Made by a program: the position numbers and the translations under genes. Shown here in pieces: positions 25,640 through 31,572 of a DNA stretch of 43,849 nucleotides; position 1 is the stretch's first letter; each line of letters begins with the position of its first letter. Under the pieces are notes generated by a model. That model ran no database searches. It saw only the letters and a list, made by a program, of their open reading frames with translations, and was not told where the DNA came from. This DNA is from Candidatus Adiutrix sp. (GTDB taxonomy: Bacteria > Desulfobacterota > Desulfarculia > Adiutricales > Adiutricaceae), in NCBI GenBank assembly GCA_031263565.1, contig JAISFR010000005.1, forward strand, positions 1-43,849, in the 5' to 3' direction.

Positions 25640-26350
25640 TTAGGAAGACAGGCGGCCCAACTGGCCGGTGGCTTTCTCGTCCATTTCCTGCTTGGTTTGA
25701 ACTATTTTCTGCAGGGCTTCGTAAACGCGGTAGAGATCGATCATCTGCACCGATTCATTGACCGCGTTGACATTGGATTTTTCCAGGGCGCCCTGCACCA
25801 CGGTTGTATCTTCAGCCGGGCCGGGTTCGAAGAGCGCGCTTTTGGGCACATATAAATCGTAGCCTTCTTTGATCAGCATGTTGGGGTCGTCAAATTCCAC
25901 CAGTTCGAGCTGGCCGATGATTTCCTCTTCGCCGTCCTGGTTGATGACCGTGACCCGGCCTTCGGGCTCTATTTTTACCGCTTTGGCCCCTTCCGGAATG
26001 AAGCCGGCCCCCACTACCGGGTCGCCGTCCATGGTCACGATCTGGCCGTCGGAATTCTGCTTGAAATTGCCGTTGCGGGAATAGCGAAGGCCGGCGGCGG
26101 TTTCTATCTGGAAAAAGCCGGGCCCGTTGATGGCCACATCCAGGTCGCGCTCGGTCTGTTCATAGTGACCGGGCGTGAAGTCGATTTTGGACTGCTTGAC
26201 CAGGTAGCCTTCGAAAACCGGCACATCCCGCTTAAAGCCGGGCGTGTTGACGTTGGCCATATTGTTGGCCGTCAGGTTCATGCGCTCTTCCTGGGCCATC
26301 ATGCCCACATAAGTGTGACTTAAATGATAGGGGTAGGGTCCGATAAACAT
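25640..26350 (-). CDS. flgF: Flagellar proximal-rod protein FlgF
   Basis: 236 aa. Rod-protein N-terminus (MAQEERMNLTANNMANVNTPGFKRD), DLDVAINGPGFF, and C-terminal ALEKSNVNAVNESVQMIDLYRVYEA mark FlgF/FlgG-type basal-body proteins; order before flgG supports FlgF. The start at 26350 has GGAGAGG upstream. An in-frame ATG at 26452 is rejected because the sigma-54 promoter lies inside that extension, so transcripts would begin after it. First gene of the operon. Confidence 0.92.
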   Translation of the reverse strand: MFIGPYPYHLSHTYVGMMAQEERMNLTANNMANVNTPGFKRDVPVFEGYLVKQSKIDFTPGHYEQTERDLDVAINGPGFFQIETAAGLRYSRNGNFKQNSDGQIVTMDGDPVVGAGFIPEGAKAVKIEPEGRVTVINQDGEEEIIGQLELVEFDDPNMLIKEGYDLYVPKSALFEPGPAEDTTVVQGALEKSNVNAVNESVQMIDLYRVYEALQKIVQTKQEMDEKATGQLGRLSS

Positions 26351-26418
26351 AGGGGCCTCTCCAAAAGATGACTGCCCGGCCGCCGGGAGGGGCGGCTGTC
26401 GCGTCGGGCTTATTGGAA

Positions 26419-26433
26419 GCAATTTGAGGGCCA
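26419..26433 (-). promoter_or_regulatory. Sigma-54 promoter of flgFGA
   Basis: On the minus strand TGGCCC (26433-26428), 5 nt, TTGC (26422-26419) gives the -24/-12 pair, predicting transcription from about 26407 and a 57-nt leader to the flgF ATG. Late-rod genes under sigma-54 are well known in Gram-negative flagellates. Confidence 0.75.
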
Positions 26434-26780
26434 AAGGCCCCGTCAAAAACATATCCTGGATAAATAGCTTATTTTATTAAATATATATTGAATTTAAAGT
26501 GCTTTCGAAGTTTTATTTCCAGACCGGTTTCAACTGAAAAAGGGCAAAATTGATCATCCGGGCCGGGGGCGTCAAAAAAAGCCCTGGCCAGGTGTCGGCG
26601 CCTGATTTCAAAAATTTGAACCAAAACATACAAAAAAATGGACGAGGCGGTTTTGATTTTTGTACCAGAAATTGGATTTTTGGCCAAAAAAATTGAACCG
26701 CCCCGGAGCCAGGCCAGAAGCGTTTAATTTATTATCAATAAAATCAGTGTATTATTTTAAAAGAGGATTTTTAAATAATA
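26434..26780. other. AT-rich intergenic region between divergent sigma-54 promoters
   Basis: No supported gene. The composition drops sharply toward A/T (long A and T runs, ATTTTATTAAATATATATTG near 26480). GGCGGTT near 26647 and AACCGCC near 26697 form an imperfect long-range hairpin. Upstream activator sites and IHF-like bent DNA expected for sigma-54 promoters may lie here, but none can be named by eye. An unlikely ORF at 26469-26687 on the minus strand was not accepted. Confidence 0.6.
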
Positions 26781-26795
26781 TGGCACGGTGATTGC
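26781..26795 (+). promoter_or_regulatory. Consensus sigma-54 promoter for a small RNA
   Basis: TGGCACG (26781-26787), 4 nt, TTGCT (26792-26796): a full match to the -24/-12 consensus. With C at 26795 as -12, the start is a G at 26806 or 26807. It points away from flgF. Confidence 0.8.
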
Positions 26796-26806
26796 TTTAT
26801 CATATG

Positions 26807-26897
26807 GCAACGGTCATGCCCAAGACCATAGCTAAAACTCCGAAATCATTCTCCTTGTTGTTGAAACCGAGACTCCGCCTAAGTCTCGGTTTTTTTT
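26807..26897 (+). ncRNA. Predicted sigma-54-dependent small RNA, about 91 nt
   Basis: Bounded by the consensus sigma-54 promoter and an 11-bp terminator stem with T run. The 5' end can fold as GGCA/TGCC or GGTC/GACC. The middle (about 26831-26861) is A-rich and looks single-stranded, and includes TTCTCCTT (26849-26856), an anti-Shine-Dalgarno-like stretch typical of trans-acting small RNAs. The only overlapping ORF starts at an ATG (26804) upstream of the predicted transcript start and runs through the terminator, so coding is unlikely. The SD of flgG (AGGAGAA) and of the methyltransferase gene at 33376 (AAGGAGA) each match 7 nt. Targets and expression are inference. Confidence 0.65.
26864..26897 (+). 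terminator. Intrinsic terminator of the small RNA
   Basis: AAACCGAGACT (26864-26874) pairs perfectly with 26882-26892 around CCGCCTA, followed by T through 26897. A classic strong rho-independent terminator about 90 nt after the sigma-54 start. Confidence 0.9.
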
Positions 26898-26962
26898 ATC
26901 CGCCCTTTACGGCCAGGCGCTTCCAGATGAGGCCGCCCTGCCTGGTCCGGGGCCAGCGGCAG

Positions 26963-27125
26963 CTCTCAAAGTACGCCCGATTATAAAAATAGCCGGTCGC
27001 CCCGGAGAGGGCGACGGAGCGGAGCGGCCGGTTCGGCCGGCCAATCCGTCACCTGCCGGGCAAAAATCGCCCTTTTTGCCCGGTTACGACCAGAGCGCTT
27101 GAAGATGGAAAGCTACTTTGAGAAT
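26963..27125 (-). repeat. 163-bp MITE-like element, copy B (inverted relative to copy A)
   Basis: Reverse complement of the copy at 6427-6589; same length. Ends CTCTCAAAGTA and TACTTTGAGAAT form the terminal inverted repeats. Compared with copy A, the 11-bp stem CCGGGCAAAAA/TTTTTGCCCGG is unchanged while its loop differs, and a second stem changes from GACCG/CGGTC to GGCCG/CGGCC, keeping the pairing. It separates the small RNA from the biotin-carrier gene and has no ORF. Confidence 0.8.
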
Positions 27126-27271
27126 CGCTGCGGGGCCAGAGGCGCGCTTGCATAATGGCGGCCTTTGGTATAACATCGGGTTTTTCGATTCCAGCCCCGG
27201 CTTTTGATCAGGAGACTTCCAAACAGGTCAAAACGGGGCCGAGATTTCACAGCTCTGCAAATGGAGGAAAA

Positions 27272-27484
27272 ATGGCTGACATATGCGCCCCGATGAGCGG
27301 CAATATCTGGAAGATACTGGTGAAAGAAGGCGATGACGTCAAGGCCGACGACGAGTTGCTCATCATGGAGGTCATGAAAATGGAAGTGCCCGTCACCGCC
27401 CCGGCCGACGGCAAAATTAAAAGCCTTTTGGTCAAGGAAGAGGATGCCATAGAAGCCGACACGGTGGTGGCCGTTCTGGGATGA
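27272..27484 (+). CDS. Stand-alone biotin carboxyl carrier protein
   Basis: 70 aa, a complete biotinyl/lipoyl domain with nothing attached. Lysine K36 in EVMKM is the expected biotinylation site (usual motif EAMKM, with A replaced by V). The fold pattern PMSGNIWKILVKEGDDV ... PADGKIKSLLVKEEDAIE is clear. ATG with GGAGG 5 nt upstream; the frame extends to 27155 but that part is not domain-like. It would serve a biotin-dependent carboxylase or decarboxylase (for example oxaloacetate, methylmalonyl-CoA or acyl-CoA type) whose other subunits are not in the window. Confidence 0.9.
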   Translation: MADICAPMSGNIWKILVKEGDDVKADDELLIMEVMKMEVPVTAPADGKIKSLLVKEEDAIEADTVVAVLG

Positions 27485-27567
27485 CGGCCGGCTTACATAC
27501 TTAAGGCGCATAAATCTGGCCTGAAGCTCAGGTTCCGGGCTTTAAGGCCATTGTTGTCTTTAATATC

Positions 27568-27611
27568 AAAAGCCGGGCGGCCTTGAGAGCCACACCCGGC
27601 TTTTATTTTTT
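27568..27611. terminator. Terminator after the biotin carrier gene
   Basis: AAAAGCCGGG (27568-27577) pairs with CCCGGCTTTT (27595-27604), 17-nt loop, followed by ATTTTTT on the plus strand. It lies between convergent genes and may also act for the minus-strand gene ending at 27621. Confidence 0.75.
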
Positions 27612-27620
27612 GCCGGCTTT

Positions 27621-27974
27621 TCAAGCTATTTTTGTATTATCCGCCTCTGGCTCGTTTGGGCGGTCAGCGGTTTCTGCCACCGGGGCCACGTCGGTCGTCA
27701 CTTCCTGGTTTACTTTTATTTCGTTAATTTTGGCCTGATAGGCCCTGGCCTCGGCCTTGTAGCGGCTGGCTTCGTCGGGGCTTGAAAAATCCATGGCCGG
27801 CTTGCGGCTTTCCCGCAGTTCTTCCCAGCCCAGATAGGCGGCCACCGCCCCGCCGGCCAGAAAGGCCAGAGGCAGGGTGGCCTTAATCAGGGCCAGGATA
27901 TGCCCGAACCAGGCGAAAAACAGTATCAGTCCCAGCATCAGGGCCACCAGGCCCGCGATCAGCAGGACAGGCAT
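27621..27974 (-). CDS. Small membrane protein of unknown function
   Basis: 117 aa. Two hydrophobic segments (about residues 2-24 and 28-48) are followed by a charged, acidic C-terminal tail of about 65 residues, rich in Glu, Lys and Ala, including RYKAEARAYQAKINEIKV, likely helical. ATG with a strong SD AAGGAGG 5 nt upstream (minus strand), so translation is well supported. I do not recognise a family. It lies 37 nt downstream of the zinc-ribbon gene on the same strand and may share its transcript. Confidence 0.7.
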   Translation of the reverse strand: MPVLLIAGLVALMLGLILFFAWFGHILALIKATLPLAFLAGGAVAAYLGWEELRESRKPAMDFSSPDEASRYKAEARAYQAKINEIKVNQEVTTDVAPVAETADRPNEPEADNTKIA

Positions 27975-28011
27975 TGCAACCTCCTTGTAACAACAACAAT
28001 ACTACTAATAT

Positions 28012-28251
28012 TCAGCTTTTACCGCAGATGATGCAGCGCCCGTCGGCCCCCAGAATGCCGATACAGTTGCCGTCAGGGCAGAGCCGGCGGTTTTCCATGT
28101 CCGGGGGGTCGCCGGAGGTCGGCGCGGCTTCTTCAAATTTCCGGCCGCACAATGGGCAGTATCTGGCCCAGGCCGGCACAGTTTCTTCGCAGCCCCGGCA
28201 AGTCTTGCCGGCGGGCTGAGGTTCGCAGTTTTCGCATTGGGATATCGTCAT
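28012..28251 (-). CDS. Small zinc-ribbon protein
   Basis: 79 aa with ten cysteines in CxxC-type pairs: C6/C9, C18/C21, CPLCG near residue 32, and the C-terminal CPDGNC then CIICG. This suggests two or three zinc-binding knuckles. The C-terminal CPDGNCIG pattern recurs in small proteins of related bacteria by memory; function unknown. The frame runs on to 28680 but that part is antisense to the next gene and not zinc-ribbon-like. ATG at 28251 with AGGA about 8 nt upstream. Confidence 0.7.
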   Translation of the reverse strand: MTISQCENCEPQPAGKTCRGCEETVPAWARYCPLCGRKFEEAAPTSGDPPDMENRRLCPDGNCIGILGADGRCIICGKS

Positions 28252-28324
28252 TTCCCTGTCCTGTCCGTAGGGGTTCGCCGCCGCCCGTTTTTGGCGGCCC
28301 GGCCTTCCCCAGGCCGTGCGGCGC

Positions 28325-28374
28325 TTGTAAACAGCGCAAATAATGCTATAATAGCCCCGATAAGTATTCGGGGC
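28325..28374 (+). promoter_or_regulatory. Promoter and start-proximal hairpin for the HDOD cluster
   Basis: TTGTAA (28325-28330), 16-nt spacer, TATAAT (28347-28352). A 7-bp hairpin GCCCCGA/TCGGGGC (28354-28374) begins at the predicted start site. The leader to the first gene is about 150 nt. Confidence 0.55.
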
Positions 28375-28510
28375 CGCTTGGGTTTGGGGCGCAAGATCAC
28401 GCCCGCTTTCTATCATACACAAGCGGGGCGTCAAAAGCCAGCCTCTTGCAAAGAGAATTTTAGTTTTTTCGGGAGCGGGGGCTGAAGCAGCCTTGCGGCG
28501 GGGGACTTTG

Positions 28511-28879
28511 GTGAAACGCATTTCCATTGAACACGCCCAGCCGGGCCAGATCCTGGCCCAGAAGCTCACGCGTAGCGACGGGGTTCTCCTGGCCGGCCAG
28601 GGGGCCGAGGTCACCGAGGGCCTCCTCAGGATGCTGGCCCGGATGAATATCGACAGTCTGGTTATTGAAGAAGAGATCAAACTCAGCCCCGAAGAGTTGG
28701 AGGAGATCTGCCGGAACCGGGTGGCCTCGCTTCAGGTTCGCTTTGTGCGGGTGGAGAAGCTGCCGGTGACTGCGGCCCTTAAGGCCGCCTTGATCGGCAA
28801 GGCCCGGCGGGAGAGGGATGAAGCCCTGGCCGCCATGGTCCCGGAGGCGGAAAAGGGGGGCGAGCAGTGTCCGGCCTGA
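28511..28879 (+). CDS. Small protein resembling the N-terminal domain of HD-GYP proteins
   Basis: 122 aa. The first 55 residues (ISIEHAQPGQILAQKLTRSDG, G-x-x-V/L-L, GLLRMLARMNIDSLVIEEE) match the short PGMxLAxxVxxxDG ... LTExxIxxLxxxxI domain that often precedes HD-GYP or HDOD modules; the rest is charged and helical. GTG at 28511 is preferred (GGGGA 6-7 nt upstream); TTG codons at 28508 and 28493 are possible. It overlaps the HDOD gene by 13 nt, so the pair may act as a split HD signalling protein. Confidence 0.65.
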   Translation: MKRISIEHAQPGQILAQKLTRSDGVLLAGQGAEVTEGLLRMLARMNIDSLVIEEEIKLSPEELEEICRNRVASLQVRFVRVEKLPVTAALKAALIGKARRERDEALAAMVPEAEKGGEQCPA

Positions 28880-29721
28880 ACGACCGAATGGCGGCCAAAA
28901 GAGAGGTCAAGCGGATCAAGAATCTGCCCACGGTCCCGGGCATCGTGGCCAAGATCTCCCGCCTGGTGGAAAACCCCGAGACCAGCGCGGCCGAGGTGGG
29001 GCGGCTCATCACCCAGGATCAGGTGCTGTCGGCCAAGGTCCTGAGGATGGCCAACAGCGCTTTCTTCGGCATGTCCCGGAAGATCAGCTCCATCGCCCAG
29101 GCTCTGATGATCCTGGGCTTTGACGTGGTCAAGGGCCTGGTCCTGACCAGTTCGGTCTTTGATATGATCCAGAAGAGCATGGCCGGCCTTTGGGAACACT
29201 CCATCGGTTGCGCGGCGGCCTCCGGGGCGGTGGCCGCCGCCCTGGGCCGGGACGACGCCGAGGAGATTCTGGTGGCCGGGCTTCTGCACGATCTGGGCAA
29301 GGTCGTTCTGGCCTTGAACATGCCTGAGGAAATGGGCCTGATCAAAGCCAAGGTGGAGAAGGAAGACCTCTTCTTCTACGAAGCCGAGACAGCCATTCTG
29401 GACTATCATCACGGCGAGATCGGCCAGTGGCTGGCCGAGCACTGGAACCTGCCGGAAAGCCTGGCCGAACCCATGCGCCTCCACCACCATCCGGAACGGG
29501 CGGTGGTCTATCCCGAGGCCACGGCCATTGTGCATGTGGCCGACGTGATTATCCGGGGCTGGGGCTTCGGCTATGCCGGCGACCCTCTGGTGCCCCCTGT
29601 TTCCATGGCCGCCTGGGATCTCCTGGGGCTCAAAGTCACGGATTTTCCGGCCATACTCGATATGTTGGAACCCAAACTCAGCAATCTGGCCGAATTGACC
29701 CAGGCCGGCAGTGTCGAATAA
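28867..29721 (+). CDS. HDOD-domain signalling protein
   Basis: 284 aa, GTG start. A single HDOD domain fills most of the chain: LPTVPGIVAKISRLVENPE, then VLSAKVLRMANSAFFG, QALMILGFDVVKGLVL and GLLHDLGKVVL. The HD pair is present in HDLGK, although HDOD proteins in general are often non-catalytic. In related bacteria HDOD proteins control motility, virulence or c-di-GMP responses. Its start overlaps the previous gene. The gap to lspA is 3 nt, so they are likely cotranscribed. Confidence 0.9.
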   Translation: MSGLNDRMAAKREVKRIKNLPTVPGIVAKISRLVENPETSAAEVGRLITQDQVLSAKVLRMANSAFFGMSRKISSIAQALMILGFDVVKGLVLTSSVFDMIQKSMAGLWEHSIGCAAASGAVAAALGRDDAEEILVAGLLHDLGKVVLALNMPEEMGLIKAKVEKEDLFFYEAETAILDYHHGEIGQWLAEHWNLPESLAEPMRLHHHPERAVVYPEATAIVHVADVIIRGWGFGYAGDPLVPPVSMAAWDLLGLKVTDFPAILDMLEPKLSNLAELTQAGSVE

Positions 29722-29724
29722 TTT

Positions 29725-30219
29725 ATGAAGAAAGCCAAATGGCGAACCGTGGCCTTCTGGGGCCTGCCGACCCTGGCGCTGGATCTGGGAAGCAAGGCCC
29801 TGGCTCAAGCCAATCTCAATCCCTGGGAGCCTCTGGCGGTCATCCCGGGTTTTTTTAATCTGATTCTGACTTACAACAGCGGGGGGGCTTTCAGCGTTCT
29901 GGCCGATGACGGCGGCGGCGTCCAGGGGCTTAAAATGGCCGCCCTGGCCGCGCTTTCCCTTTTGCCGTTCATTTATTTCTACGTCCAGGCCGGCCGGGGC
30001 GACCGGCTGAGGCTCGGCAGCCTGGGGCTGATCTGGGGCGGGGCTCTGGGCAACATCCATGACCGCCTGCGCTGGGGGAAAGTGGTGGATTTTCTGGATT
30101 TTTACTGGGGCGGCCTACACTGGCCGGCCTTTAATGTGGCCGATACGGCCATCTGTCTGGGGGCCGGTCTGCTGGCCCTGAGCATTCTGAAGGAAAAACC
30201 CGGGAAAGGCGCCGGTTGA
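29725..30219 (+). CDS. lspA: Lipoprotein signal peptidase LspA
   Basis: 164 aa with four membrane segments. The catalytic aspartates are D113 in GNIHDR and D140 in FNVADTAI, matching D114 and D141 of E. coli LspA; LTYNSGGAF is also diagnostic. It cleaves prolipoprotein signal peptides in the inner membrane. Usually ileS precedes it; here it sits inside a signalling cluster, 3 nt after the HDOD gene and 9 nt before the kinase. Confidence 0.95.
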   Translation: MKKAKWRTVAFWGLPTLALDLGSKALAQANLNPWEPLAVIPGFFNLILTYNSGGAFSVLADDGGGVQGLKMAALAALSLLPFIYFYVQAGRGDRLRLGSLGLIWGGALGNIHDRLRWGKVVDFLDFYWGGLHWPAFNVADTAICLGAGLLALSILKEKPGKGAG

Positions 30220-30228
30220 GGAAAATTT

Positions 30229-31353
30229 GTGAGCCTGATACTGATCATAGAAGACAGCCCGGCCATGGCCGAGGCCGCCCGGGAGGCCTTAAAGACCGCC
30301 GGATACGACGCCGCCTGCGCCCTGACCGTGGCCGAGGGCTTGATCTGTTGTCAGGAACGCCGGCCTGATCTGATTTTTACCGAGTATTATCTTCAGGACG
30401 GCAGCGGCCTGACTTTTTTGGAAAAAGTCGCCAAAGTCGATCCCTGTCCGCCGGTGGTCATGGCCACCGGCTGCGGGCGGGAAGAGATCGCCGCCCAGGC
30501 CATGGCTCTGGGGGCCTGGACTTATCTGGTCAAAACCGAGGCTTATCTGCGGGAACTGCCCGATCTGGTCCGGCGATTTCTGGGCGAGTGGGCCGCCCGG
30601 CAGGCCGCTAAGGAAAAGGAACTCCTTCAGCGCCGGATGGACTCCCAGAACGAACTGGCCGGCTGGCTGGCCCACAATTTCAAGAACATCCTGGCCGCCT
30701 CCATCGGCTATCTGAACCTGATCGATCTCCATAACCCCGGGCAGAGCCTGGAAAAGCGGCTGGACTACCTCCGGGACAGCCGCAAAAGCCAGGAAACCGC
30801 CCTGACTTTACTGGAGCAGCTCATCCGCCTGACCGACGCCGAGGCCGGCGAAGCCGAGCGGATCATTGTGGCCGAGGTGGTCGATGAGGCCTGGGAGATG
30901 GTCAAGTCCAAGGTGCTGGTCACTACCGAGGACCAGTACCCGGAACGGCTGGAAGAAACCAAGGCCGGAATCGGCCAGGTGCTTTTTCTCAATTCGGCCC
31001 GGCGCCTGGAACCCCTGAACATGGTTCGGGCCGATTTGAGTTCCATAATGGAGGCCCTGCTGCAAAACGCCCTGGAAGCCGTCTTGGGGAACAGCGGCCA
31101 AGTGGCCCGCATTCTGGTCCAGGCCGAGATGAACCAGAGATCTCTGGAGATCATGGTGGGGGACAACGGCCGGGGCATGAGCGAAAAGATCGTCAATCAC
31201 GCCCGGGAACCCCTTTTCTCCACCAAGGGCGAAGTGGGCGTGGGCCTGGGCCTGAGCCTGGTCAGTTCCCTGGTGCTGCGGCACGGCGGCGACCTGAAAC
31301 TGGATTCCACCCCCGGCTCCGGCACGGTGGTCAGGCTGAATTTTCCTCTGTAA
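30229..31353 (+). CDS. Receiver-histidine kinase with glutamate at the receiver acceptor site
   Basis: 374 aa, GTG start. The N-terminal receiver domain (1-120) keeps the acidic pocket (E8, D9), the threonine in VMATG and the lysine in YLVK, but the acceptor aspartate is replaced by E52 (in LIFTEYYLQDG). A helical dimerisation region has H149 in LAHNFKN. The ATPase domain has N-box NALEA, G1 GDNGRGM, and G2 VGLGLSLV. Glutamate often mimics a phosphorylated aspartate, so the receiver may be locked on or be a docking domain. No partner response regulator is adjacent; the next gene is a diguanylate cyclase. Confidence 0.88.
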   Translation: MSLILIIEDSPAMAEAAREALKTAGYDAACALTVAEGLICCQERRPDLIFTEYYLQDGSGLTFLEKVAKVDPCPPVVMATGCGREEIAAQAMALGAWTYLVKTEAYLRELPDLVRRFLGEWAARQAAKEKELLQRRMDSQNELAGWLAHNFKNILAASIGYLNLIDLHNPGQSLEKRLDYLRDSRKSQETALTLLEQLIRLTDAEAGEAERIIVAEVVDEAWEMVKSKVLVTTEDQYPERLEETKAGIGQVLFLNSARRLEPLNMVRADLSSIMEALLQNALEAVLGNSGQVARILVQAEMNQRSLEIMVGDNGRGMSEKIVNHAREPLFSTKGEVGVGLGLSLVSSLVLRHGGDLKLDSTPGSGTVVRLNFPL

Positions 31354-31410
31354 GCTTGCGGGCTGTCGATAGCCCAAGGCGCCTGTCGGGCCGGCTTGCT
31401 TTTATTTTGC

Positions 31411-31439
31411 TTGCGACCGGTCTGAGCCCATGCTAATAT
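31411..31439 (+). promoter_or_regulatory. Candidate promoter of the diguanylate cyclase gene
   Basis: TTGCGA (31411-31416), 17-nt spacer, TAATAT (31434-31439). The leader to the coding start would be about 125 nt and is A/T-rich. No c-di-GMP riboswitch was recognised in it. Confidence 0.4.
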
Positions 31440-31572
31440 GATCACTGGGATTTTAAGGGCCTGGTTCTTGATGAAAAAAAGCGTCTGACCTTGTCTTTGC
31501 GCTTTTAGACGCCCGGCAAAAAATTTATTTTTTACCATCTTTCGTGACTGATTGAAAAATGATCGAAATCTG

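Noticed and set aside
26469-26687. 72-codon minus-strand ORF upstream of flgF
   Set aside because: No SD, AT-rich random-looking translation, lies upstream of the mapped-looking sigma-54 promoter.
26792-26986. ORF of 64 codons over the small RNA
   Set aside because: Its ATG at 26804 lies upstream of the predicted transcript start, it has no SD, and it reads through the terminator.
28252-28680. N-terminal extension of the zinc-ribbon ORF
   Set aside because: Antisense to the 28511 gene and lacks zinc motifs; a good ATG exists at 28251.
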